NCBI GenBank assembly: GCA_905250885.1
Contig: CAJNOQ010000023.1
Coordinates: 41,813 to 105,812, forward strand
Reading direction: 5' to 3'
Origin: Didymodactylos carnosus
Taxonomy: Eukaryota; Rotifera; Eurotatoria; Philodinida; Philodinidae
Length of the DNA: 64,000 nt
The notes under the pieces were generated by a model, which saw only the letters and a program-made list of their open reading frames with translations, did no database searches and was not told the origin of the DNA. Of this stretch, positions 24,428-35,400 are shown one piece after another (position 1 is the first letter of the stretch; every line of letters starts with the position of its first letter). A program made the position numbers and the translations under genes.

Positions 24428-25774
24428 TTAACAGTATTTGGAGATGAGACTGTCCATACTATGAGAAATTTCAAAAGCTGTCGCTGCACGAGGCGGTAAT
24501 TGGGGAGGTGGCTGTGTTCTTAGTGGTGTTGTTATTAAACCAAAGTTTTGACAGGTGTAATGTGCCCGAGACGTTGATGTCGGTTTTTCTACTTGACAGA
24601 AGTGATTCGGTTCTACATTGCCAACGTTCGTAGGTGTATTGTAGTCTTGTTGCAATGGTTTCATTGTAAATGTTTTCACCGGTGATTCATTATTATTAGC
24701 ACTTGCAGAAAACAAGTTTATCGATTGACTTTTAAAAGTCTGATCAGGTTCTATAGATTGTTGCTGCATTCTGCTTGTCGTCGTTAAGCATGGACCGGCG
24801 CTTTGAGCACGTTTTTGAAACAAAGTTGGCCCTGTTGACTGTAATGGCTTAGCCTGTTGTTGTTCGGGCTGTTCTCTCGTGCGTGGCTGTAATGATACTG
24901 GTTCGATTTTTATTGTCCCATCATTCCAACAAAGACATTGTGCAACAGTTGTGCGACGACCACCTTTCGAAGCGTTATCAACAGCTTGTTGATTTTGTAA
25001 CTGTAAACGTCGTGTACGAGTAGTTAGAAAGCGTTGAAATGTTTCTGCACGTGTTTGTTTCGATTGTTCAATGTCTGGTTGACCGTGCCCATAAACTGAT
25101 TTATAAACACTTTTCCCTAAAGGTTCTTTTACACATTCTACGGCAGTGTCATTAGCACTAACATCTTGTGGAATTTGTGTGACTGACAATAACTTTGTTG
25201 ATGTTTCATGACTATAGTCGTCTTGGTAGGCTGTCGGCTTTGTTTCTTCTGTATACTTTTCACTTCCCTTTGGTACCCAACTGATGAACAATGGATCAAA
25301 CGCTCCTCTTATATTAGTTTTTGCTTTTCTTTTACCGAAACCCTAAAACTCATTAAAAGAACACTATTTAATAATCAAAAATTAAAATACTACTTACTGT
25401 TCCAAATACAAGTGGATCACTTTCAAATTTAAATCGATTATCGTGTCTAGAAAACGGATGTTCAACAGCTTCTGCCTGAGAAAAAAAAAAGTATTAAATA
25501 TCGAATGGCTGAGTATTACCCACACTCTTACACTTTGTCTTTTGGAAAACTTCTTTGGCGGTAGAGGTTTTGCTAGTTGACGAAAATAATTTGATAGTTC
25601 TAAACGAGACTTTGATCTAAAGTGGCCATAATATCCTGAAGAATACTAAAAAAGAAGCGGAGTAAAATATAAAACTAAAGATAGGAGATTATGTATTCTT
25701 ACCCAAGTACCAATGAGGCGTTGAATATCGGAGGTGGGTCCAATAGGTATTTGGCGTACTTGTACTTGACTCAT
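24428..25774 (-). CDS. Uncharacterised 392-residue protein
   Basis: Minus-strand exons 25703-25774, 25532-25645, 25398-25475 and 24428-25342 join in phase 0 with canonical GT..AG introns of 55-57 bp and give 392 residues. An in-frame TGA immediately precedes the start codon. The N-terminal ~115 residues, spread over the first three exons and the start of the fourth, are the conserved-looking part: GTW|YSSGYYGHFRSK, a basic PPKKFSKRQ run, HPFSRHDNRF and FDPLFISWVP. The rest is low-complexity, Gln/Thr/Pro-rich and likely disordered, ending in a proline cluster and a short helix. No membrane segment, signal peptide or catalytic motif is visible. I do not recognise the family. The aromatic, turn-rich N-terminus is reminiscent of small axonemal microtubule-associated proteins, but that is a guess. 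Confidence 0.8.
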
Positions 25775-25826
25775 TCAAATTGCTTGTAATGTCCTTTTTC
25801 TCCGCAGTTCTAAAGTACTTAGAGCG

Positions 25827-25904
25827 TTACAGTACATGCCGACTAAGTTTTTCCTTAATTTGTACTCTCACTTCTGATGAGTCTAGTTCAGATCCGGACT
25901 CTTG
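25827..25904 (-). CDS. Possible terminal coding exon of a neighbouring gene
   Basis: A TTTTGTAG acceptor on the minus strand is followed by 25 codons and a stop, with the charged sequence ESGSELDSSEVRVQIKEKLS. It ends 52 bp upstream of the start codon of the uncharacterised 4-exon gene. No earlier exon could be joined convincingly in 25905-26060. It may be the last exon of a small gene or a relic. Confidence 0.3.
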   Translation of the reverse strand, partial: QESGSELDSSEVRVQIKEKLSRHVL

Positions 25905-27347
25905 CTACAAAATATTTTTCAAAAAGTGATTTCCAAAAATGAAAGAAACATGGAAAGAAAAGTAAAGTCACACTTCCCATTCGTATCAACTTCTACACTT
26001 AGACGCTTTTATCCTTTTTCGCCGTTGACGATCATTTATTTATACTTACAATGCTAAACAAGTGCCATTGAGTATTGTTTATTATTTCCAAAGATTGCTT
26101 TATTTATTCTTCACCGAAATAACAACGGACCTTTCTAATAATAACGTTTTGAAACCCTTTTTTATAACCTAATAAAAAATATCTCAGTCGCTATCGGAGT
26201 TTAAGACGATAAGAATATCTAATTGCCTGGCAATCTATCAATCATTTTATTTTGCAATTAAACTCAAAGCAGTAAGTCACGTTTTTTATTTAAATATTAT
26301 TTATGAACAGCATAAAAAAAGCTTTTCAATTTTTTTTTCATGATGTTGTTGTTAACACCTGCACATCACAACATAACAACGGTGACAATAAGAGACAAAT
26401 ACTGTGACTGATTAGTAGAAAAAAAGAAGAGAAAAAAAGCGTTCACTACGTATTTTTTGAAATTATTTGGGTTTTTATGCGTTCTGAAGTCAAAGAAAGA
26501 AATACAAACAAACGCACATAGTATAGTATAATAGCAACTAAATGTCTTTCGTTTTTTTTCTTTTAAAACTATTAACTTACTTAAAGAAAACTAAACCGCA
26601 GTGTGAACTAATTTAAATGAACGATCGAAGACATATTATCGTTATAATTTAGTAAAATGATGACCTTTTAAACATGTCATAATCGTGTATGAAACAAGTT
26701 AAACACTATATCACAATTCACATATTCTTACTAAAACAAAAGCATTTTACTTTCTATTTTTGCATTGTGAAAATATATCCATCTTTGAGTAAAAACAAAG
26801 ATGAGTTGCATGCATTAACTAATTGAAAAATAAATTATTTGTGAGCGACTTAAAAACGTTCAAGGTTTTTGAGTCTTACTCGATAGTTTTTAATAAAATA
26901 AATCAGTTCATAAGTATTCACAAAACTGTCGCCCTCTGCTTATGAATCCTGATTGGGACTAGACAAAAATATCGTCTTTTATCATTAATTCTTTATTTTA
27001 GCTTTCATAACGTTTGACATTGTTCAAATATTTGCCCATAAGTCATCAGCTATTGTAGTAGCATGGTTATTGCCTGACAAATGCGCCAAGCGGTTGTCAC
27101 TATTGCGTTGATGTATTTAAATATTTATTGATATCAGCTATTTGTATTTGTTGTTGATAACTTTTTGGTATCTATTACAACTTATTTTCTGGATTTTCAC
27201 TAGGGATAGAGGACACTTAATGAAGTTGACATTAAGGATTTTCTATCCTACGACTTCTTTTATTTCTATTATGGTTTGAACCAATACATCGATCATAGGG
27301 CTATTTTCATACTGTTTATGTCATTTGCTGTCGTTCTATGGCTTTTC
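25905..27347. other. Gene-free AT-rich stretch
   Basis: No supported coding sequence, RNA gene or clear repeat. AT-rich throughout. Confidence 0.5.
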
Positions 27348-27740
27348 TTATCCTTTACTAATATTTGAGATTAGTACACTATCAAGAAAAAGTGTTTTGA
27401 TAAACCACTCAAATGGCTTCAAAATGCATCCACCACGCGTGTAATGAAGGCACGTTAGGTGAATTTTCTCATCTATTCTACTGTTAGCCCCCTTGATGCC
27501 TTGACAAAAGACCTCTAAATCGCTACTACTTTTTTGATAAAAATAGTTTAGGTGCTCTCGATAGACATCGCTAAACGCATCAAAAAGTCGCAAGGCACTA
27601 GCTACGGTCAAGGTACTTAGTCGCCCATCAGCCACGGATAAATCACGTAGTTGTATTCAAGATATCGGAAATGCATCGAGACTCTTGTCAGACACAAAGT
27701 CATTCTGATACCTAGTCAAGACATCTCTGGCAAGAGAAAT
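27348..27740 (-). pseudogene. Broken coding relic, family not recognised
   Basis: The minus strand carries a protein-like frame (27348-27635) with LRLFDAFSDVYREHLNYFYQ and LEVFCQGIKGANSRIDEKIH. A further piece upstream at about 27660-27735 has LARDVLTRYQNDFVSDKSLD in another frame. Frameshifts or stops separate the two and no good splice sites link them. The composition is that of real protein, so I read it as a dead gene or mobile-element ORF. Confidence 0.35.
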
Positions 27741-28529
27741 GGAGAAATAATATTTCCAGAAAAGTACAGTATCTATATTATTTACTTAACTCTGTTTGAC
27801 TCAAGTCTATTTTTAAATTTAATTAATTCATGTGTTAGATTTGAACAGTACCATTTGTGTTTGTCCGCACAAATGATACCGGTGCTGGTAACAGTTCAGT
27901 GCAACTACAGCCGACCTATTAATATTTATAATATTCTCTACTGACATGCATATTGATGCCAGCAGAAGAATTAACGTGAGGCGATAGTCCAAAATAGAAT
28001 TGACGGTGTTGATGTTTTCATTAGATGTGTAGTGAAACATCTATCTTATTTATGAATTGATTTTCGAAGATAAATACTTTTGCTATTTTAGTAAAGAGTT
28101 GAAAATAAGATCTGTATAGATATATACCCAATTTTCTCGGTTTTAGTAAAACACATAGCTCGCGCTGGGGTGATTCTGTAATCACCGTTAAAATATACGG
28201 TACATTCCAGTTTTCATAAAGGGTAATTATCTTCTTATATTATAATATTATGATTAGTGTAGGTAGGTAGATTTTTATATCATCGAATCCCTCATAACCT
28301 CAAAAATACGCTGAAATTAATCTCCGCCTTTTCTGATGGAAATTGGTTGAGATCCTCTCGGCTCAGCTGACACGAGTCAAAAAATGAAATCAAACAATCG
28401 TCCCATGTGGGATGATTCTATACTCACGTATACAGCTATGAGGAGACCGAACATTGAATTTCTACTAGTTCATCTGTGTTTCAGCTTAACCTTTCAAAAA
28501 TGCGTAATTACATGAGAAAAAAAGTTCAG

Positions 28530-29272
28530 AGCTATTCTAGTCCTCTGGTTGATCCGAGAAGATAAAACGGACGTTAAGAAAGCTTCAGAGAAGTATAAAA
28601 TTCCAGCTAGTACATTATATAGTCGGTTATTGGGAGCAAACAATTCTGGACCAGGTAGTTGGAAAGCAATACTAAATAACGAAGAAAAAAAAAAGAGACT
28701 GCGAATTTTTGACGGCTTCCCTAACTACAACATTGCAACGCTATTTAACACTAACTATTGTTCGTAACACTCAACGCAAAACAATGAGCGAGAGGAGTTC
28801 CGGGGAGAATCTGTAAAAGTCGCGGACGGTTCTGGAAGATCGTTATTGCGAATGTATTTTTTGAAGATTTTTCATAGGTAGATAGCTAAGAGTCTAAATT
28901 ACATGAATGCACAAATCGTGCAAAGGAATCTTCAAAATTAAAAAGGTTCTTTGATAAATACTGAAGAGCACGACAAAAATTTTACATAATCGCCCCATTT
29001 CTAAATAAATTCACTAGATAAATCTGTATTTCCATTATTATATAAGAAATTAAATACGAATATCTTACGTCTAGCTTATCATTCAGGTGGATTTGCTGAA
29101 GCCGGAATCTGCCCATACGACAAAAGAGAAAATATCGCATTCGGCAACATCATCATCTAATAGTGATCAACCGTGTCTAACATGGGTACTATCAAATAAA
29201 TATTTATCGCCTGTTCATGATCATATGATAAATAATATTTGTGCAAAGTTGCGTTCTGTTGGAGAAAATTGA
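28530..29272 (+). pseudogene. Pogo/Tigger-type transposase relic
   Basis: At about 28540-28720 the plus strand encodes a pipsqueak-type helix-turn-helix: LIREDKTDVKKASEKYKIPA followed by STLYSRLLG, which matches the N-terminal DNA-binding domain of pogo/Tigger (CENP-B-like) transposases. At about 29084-29160, in another frame, GGFAEAGICPYDK resembles the motif at the end of the DDE domain of the same family. Most of the catalytic domain between the two is missing, and stops separate the pieces. A short perfect hairpin (GGTGATT/AATCACC, 28170-28187) lies upstream and might be near an end, but terminal repeats were not established. Confidence 0.6.
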
Positions 29273-29587
29273 GAATTACGAGGAGAATTCCGACTTTTTC
29301 CTAGTAAACTGAAATTTCTGTCCTATTGCTGAGGCTCTAATAATTATTTACTTAGTGAATCTTGTAAAGAAAAAAATTCTCTACAAAATAGGACTAGTTT
29401 AGTTGACTTTCAAGAGGGACATCATCTCGAAAAAAATCGAAAACGAGATTTTCGAGTTGGTTCAACTTGATTGAAGTACCATTTCGGACTAGGGAAAACT
29501 ACTTCTCCGACTCGAAAAGCATACTATGTGGTGCACAATACAACTCTCTTTCGAATGAGACGTCGTTTAGAATTATTGAATTTAAAA

Positions 29588-29732
29588 TGGCCGGCAGCGG
29601 ACTCGAATACCAGACTACTCATTTTTCTCGCTCGAGTAAACTTCGACATCGTCTAACTCGACAATGGAAAGTCGAAAAACAGTGCCACTTTAGATTAGTA
29701 GGTTGCTCGACATACTCTATCGATTGAGCATT
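29588..29732 (-). repeat. tRNA-like SINE debris
   Basis: On the minus strand TGCTCAATCGATAG (29717-29730) resembles the tRNA A box, and a B-box-like TTTTTCGACTTTCC follows at the right spacing. Further along, GGTATTCGAGTCCGCTGCC followed by GGCCA resembles a tRNA T-arm and 3' end. Stems are too mismatched for a working tRNA. The two units could be a dimeric tRNA-derived SINE. Confidence 0.35.
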
Positions 29733-30775
29733 GAATAAGCGAAGTCTAAAATTTGACCATGTTAGGTGGTTCCTCAACGAGCTCGCGAATCGTCTCTTAA
29801 GTTATAAATCAATTATATTGATAAAAACGACAGTTTGCCCATTCACTGCCCCATACATTTACTTAGATTTATCTAGGAATTAAAAATGCCATAACTAACA
29901 AATAGTTAAGCTCATATTTTCTTAACCTGTCTATAATCAAGAAGTCAAGAAACCAGCATTCTCTCTACCTATTTCTTCATCCTAGACAGACTTATTCATC
30001 TCTTTACTGCATGTTTTTGGTCGCAGTCCGCTTTTATAGGGCATTCTAGCGCATTTACATCCTGGATGCTTTATGGCCATCGGGATGCCCTACTTTATGC
30101 ATCAAAAATACAACTGATTTACATGGAAGAATGTATCCAAGATGCTGTGACTAAACATCCACAATGTCTCACGTAAACACTATGGGTACATCAAATTGGA
30201 ATCCGGGGGTCTTCATAAGGTCTGAATCTTTGGAAGTATCTTCTTACTAATGATAGAAAATGAGGTTGCCTCTAAATCATCTAAAGTGCATTTATTTTTA
30301 ACAAATGCACCTCTTTTTTCGCAGTGTAGCAACGTTAGTATTTTTTGCAAGAACGAGAGAATCTAATCTATTTTTATTACAAATTTCTCTAATGAAAAGT
30401 TTTCGAGCAAGTCTACTGAAAAAAACTGAGTAAAAAAATAATGCTTCCTACCATTAGTTTTGTGCTTCAAGATTCAATTAGTGACCGATAATTATTTGTC
30501 CTTCTGTTCAATCGATCATATTTTTGTTTATCATCTGGACTACGTATTCGAATGGAACACAAACATTATCAAAAAAATTGTCGTCCCATTTGACATCTAA
30601 ACGTTAATTAGTTAATAAATTCCTGTTTAAGGTTTGTGAATGATATAGAAGCATATTTCTGCTCAATCTTTTTCATTTAACGTATTATTTATTTGGCATC
30701 ATCGTCACCTGCATTGTCAGAATAGGACATACTTCAATTATATATATATATAGATTAATAAATTTAATTTATTAA
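29733..30775. other. Gene-free stretch with AT palindrome near 30755-30777
   Basis: No coding sequence supported. A 23-bp AT-rich palindrome (ATTAATAAATTTAATTTATTAAT) preceded by an (AT)n run abuts the stop codon of the next minus-strand gene and could mark its 3' end. Confidence 0.4.
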
Positions 30776-31378
30776 TCAATAACTTCTATTACTTAATAAA
30801 TTTGTATTTCTATCTTTATTTTCAATTTCCTTAAACTGTTCTTGTTTTCTCTCACAACAACCACCAAAATTTGTTCCATTAAGTGTACAAGTGAGTTGAG
30901 ACACAGAATACTTTGATAAAATTGGTTCATCTTGTTCATCATTCATCGTTGTTCGATCATATGTATCACTTCTACCACAGCAATGAGAATTAACCACATG
31001 CATCGATAATACTGATTTTGTGCAATTTTTAATCTCAATAGAACAATTTGGTTTACTAATCGACAATATATCTAGTGGTATCATGGAATGTGTACTTGGT
31101 ATGTCTTCGTAGTTTGCTGTATTTGACGTAAAATCTGACAAATTCATGTACAATGTTGAATTTTGCAAGGGTATTAAGTGATTCATTTTAGTACGGAGCA
31201 AGTATGCAAACTTTTGCTGAATATTGTCTACAACGAATAAATCTTCATTGTCGCTGATATTATTTAATAAAATTGGAACTGCTTTTTTCGGCACATCAGG
31301 CACGAGAGAAGGTTTTAACAATTTTCGACAGTCATATATTTGTAGCTTATCGTCGAATGATCGTTTCTTATTCAGCAT
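30776..31378 (-). CDS. Hypothetical 200-residue single-exon protein
   Basis: An uninterrupted frame with an in-frame TAG 18 bp upstream of the start codon, in a region otherwise rich in stops. The protein starts MLNKKRSFDDKLQIYDCRKL, has an acidic patch (SDNEDLF), and a C-terminal half with eight cysteines including HCCGRS and GGCCERK, perhaps metal-binding or disulphide-bonded. There is no signal peptide, membrane segment or known domain. A pyrimidine-poor but canonical TTGTAG lies just before the start codon, so a 5' UTR exon or trans-splice site is possible. I do not recognise it. Confidence 0.5.
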   Translation of the reverse strand: MLNKKRSFDDKLQIYDCRKLLKPSLVPDVPKKAVPILLNNISDNEDLFVVDNIQQKFAYLLRTKMNHLIPLQNSTLYMNLSDFTSNTANYEDIPSTHSMIPLDILSISKPNCSIEIKNCTKSVLSMHVVNSHCCGRSDTYDRTTMNDEQDEPILSKYSVSQLTCTLNGTNFGGCCERKQEQFKEIENKDRNTNLLSNRSY

Positions 31379-32461
31379 GAAGCGATACCAGTTTATCTAC
31401 AATATATTACTTACTGGAATGAAAAAGGTGGATGAAGCTATTTGTTGTTCTTACTCAACAATTCATTCAGTCATTCATAGTAGGGTGAAACTAAATCAAC
31501 AACACAAATAAACAGTATTTTAATTCTCTTTTAAACGACCTGACTAGTATCGTAGAGCGCCAAACGAATAACGTCTCTGAGTTAAACCAAATAGCGAAAA
31601 TGACGCTGATACCATCAATGTTCGCAAGTAGAAGCTGTTGGCGTCGTTTTCATGTTAGCTTATTTTGACTCTTTATATCGGAGAAAAAAATACTCAAAAG
31701 TTTGGTTAACATAAGTAGCCGATAATTTTTCTTCCTGCAATCGCCACTATCAACGAGTTTTTTCTTTGAAAAATGTTGACAGTCACGATTATAGAAAAGA
31801 AAATTATCAGATACTTATCTCGACATGAGAATCTTGATCTCTAGATAGCACCAACTTTCTTTCAGTTTAAGTATGTTAAGAGCAACACGATATGAATAGT
31901 TAGTTACAATCAGCGTAAATAATACTGAAATTACGTTGATTGTGGAGTTTTGTTCCTGACATTTAGTATATCTACCCTATGTTTCCTTCTTCATAAAAGC
32001 TTGTGGATATCATATAAGGTATCATCTGTAGAAATGATTTTTACTACTTTAATAGAACCTTTTAGAACGAGATTTTAAACACAAGACTTCTAGGTGAAGG
32101 ACAATCCACGGTAACGTACGATTACAATGGCTTTGTATGGTTTATCTGTCAGAAGTGTTTTAATTACTAAATTTCTATGTAATTTCTATATAATTCCACT
32201 TAAGATACTGTTTTTATTTGTATATTCAAAAAACTAAAGCAATTGATAAATAAGAGAGTCAGATTGACAATTTATTGTTTCTAAGATGCCTCAAATAAAA
32301 TAGAATCAACTTGTGCTAATCATTCGCAAAAGTAAAAGAATTTTTGACCTTCTTCATGAAGAAATATTTTCTAGTACTTTATTTATCTTTACACAATTAT
32401 ATTGCAATGTATGCTTTTATTAGTTTTATATTTTGTGTAGAATAATTAGTACTACCAGATA
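31379..32461. other. Intergenic region before the PLAT gene
   Basis: No coding sequence supported. Near its end TTTTGTGTAG forms an acceptor-like site about 20 bp upstream of the next start codon. Confidence 0.45.
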
Positions 32462-35400
32462 ATGGAAGTCTACACAAGTTCATCTGGTTTTAAACATGCC
32501 ATGGGTCAATGCTCTCATTCGGCTGTACCATTAATTGCTTATCAGCCACAACCTACGTCCTATATGATACCGGTCGCTCTTATGCCAGTTCATTGTTCAA
32601 ATGTATATACTTATGCACCACCTTCAAATCAACAAGGTGAGTAAATCACTTTAATGGTTCGACATACTACTGTTAGCCGCATGTTTCATAAACTTTATTT
32701 TAGTTGCTTATACTACTCCCTCTCTGCCAGATCCTATACGTCCAGCAAGTATGTTAAGTGTGAATAATTTATAAAGTATTTTAAAATGAATTTCGTTGAA
32801 GGTCGATCTTCGCACAAAATGTCCTCTTATAATTCACTAATGGATCCACATATGCAAGATTATTATGCTAAAAAATTCGGAAGAAAAACAAAAAGATTAC
32901 GAACTAGTCGTGAAGAAGCTTTATATCGAATAACAATAAAAACCGCAGATAAAAAAGACGCAGGAACAAATGCAAAAGTGAGATTGTTTTATAAAAGAGC
33001 GATCAAACTGAAATCTTCTCCATTTTTCAGGTCTTTTTGAGTATATATGGAAGTAAAGACAAAATATGTCGAAAACCATTAACGAGGGAAACGATCCTAA
33101 GAGGAGCTATGTTATCGGCTTCACTCAACAGACCCATGATAGATTTATCAACAATAGAATTCAAACGAGGAGCAACAGATGTTGTATACATTCGTTGTCG
33201 TGATCTTGGAATCATTCGTTATATCATTCTTGAGGTATAAGAAAATTCTTGACATGTACACCTCGACATATATTTTCAGTAATTTTTCTTCGTCGTTTAG
33301 CATAGTGGCGTTTTATTTGAGCAAAGTTGGTTGTGTGAATGTATCTTAATAACGAACGTTCGAACAGCTCGATCATGGTATTTTTTTTGTGGTAAATGGT
33401 TATCTTTATTTCCGCCTGGTGATGGTTCGCTTACAGTTGAATTATTTCCTGGTGACAGAATTGAAGATCGAATTAATGATCGATTCAAAAGTTTACCAGA
33501 AACAACTGGTTTGTAAACATATCTGTCTTTAACGGTATTTGTGCATATTTAAAACTATTTTAGAATTTGAAATTATATGCGTTACGGGTGACAAACGTAA
33601 TGCAGGTACCGACGCCAATGTTTACATCACTTTATTTGGAAAAGAATCAAAAACAAAAAAAATTCATTTACAATCACGAAGCAAAAATCCTTTTGAAAGA
33701 GGTCAAAGTGATACATTCAATGTGAAAGCTGAATATGTTGGAGAATTAGACAAAATACGTATTGAACATGACAATACAGGAAGTGCTCCTGGATGGTTTC
33801 TCGAACGAGTATGTACATTTGATTTAATTTTTGAAATATCAATCGATTTTCGTCTGTTTTAGGTTGTTATAACTGATCGATATGATCCGGATACTAAATA
33901 TTTTGCTTCCTGTAATAAATGGTTAGCCAGAGACGAAGGGGATGGTCAAATTTCAAGAGATTTAGTTTGTAGCAAAGATGTGATGGGTAGTAGAAAACGT
34001 ATGTTGTATAAAAATATTGCATATTTAAGAGATACTTTGAAATTTTAATATAGCAGACAATTTTGTATTGTCGTTTTACTGCTCATCAACTAAAATTCGA
34101 ACGTAAATTTTCTTTTTGATAGTAGGTATTTCTTTGATTGTAGCAAACAAATATAAAGTAACGGTAATTACGGGAAACAAGATGGGAGCTGGCACAGACG
34201 CTGACGTCTATCTGACCCTATTTGGACAGCTTGGCGAATCCGGTGCAATTTTGTTGGATGATAAAAAGAATAATTTTGAAAAAGGAGCGTAAGTAAAAGT
34301 CTCATTCAATTTAATTTTCAGTTGATATAAATATCTATTTTTTATTTAATTAGAACGGATCATTTTGATATAGAGTGTCCATCAGTTGGCGAAATTGATA
34401 AAATTCTTATAGCACACAACAATAAAGGCGCGGCTCCCGGTATGTAACTGTTTATCTTCTATAATTAACTTCGTGTGTCGCTTAACGAATATTTTTCGTG
34501 TTTAGGCTGGTTTTTGGATAAGATATTGATTGATGATATTGATCAACGTCGTACTTACGAATTTCGATGTCAGAAATGGTTGGCAACTGATGAGGGAGAT
34601 GGACAAATATCAAGGTTTTTATTACCAGTTAAAGGGAATAGTAGTGGCAAACAGGCAACAGAGGGTAAATAACATTTTTCTTTAACAGAAAACTCATGTT
34701 GATATTCGTCATAAAATTTGAGTATTATCTCTACAGTTCAAAAGAAAGACTAATGTTCTATAGTGTCACTACAATAACTCATAGATTCCTTCTTCCATAT
34801 TTGTAGATGGTGATGGTAGGTGCTTTTTCAAGTTCAATGTAAGCTTTGTTTCATTTTTGTTTTCACGCAATCGAATATATAGTAGCTATCCGCAAGGATG
34901 TTTCACCATACATATACATGCGTATATAGATTAAGAAAGCTTTGCTGTATAATTTAGTGTTATTCGAATTCTTTCCGCATGCCCCACCTTTTCTTTGTAA
35001 CTGTAATTGTAATTAACGACGTTTCCTACAGCTTAAAGATATTTTTTTGTTTGTGGTTCGTCCGTTAGTCTTGTGTGAATCAACGGTAATTATTTAATCA
35101 TAAACTGTCAGATTATTTTATATTTATGTATCGTTTTTAAGTATTTTCTGTAGACAACCTTAAAATTTGTTTTAGGTATACCATATACGGTTAGCGTAAC
35201 AACAGGTGATAAGATTAATGCTGGCACAAATGCACGCGTCTATTTGATAATGTATGGCGAACAAGATGATAATACATCTGGTAAAATTTTTCTGAGTGAC
35301 GGGACATTTGAACGAGAGAGGACAGATATATTTCATATTGATGGACCATATGGACTTAGTCCACTAGCTTATATTGATATTGGCCATGATGATTCTGGTA

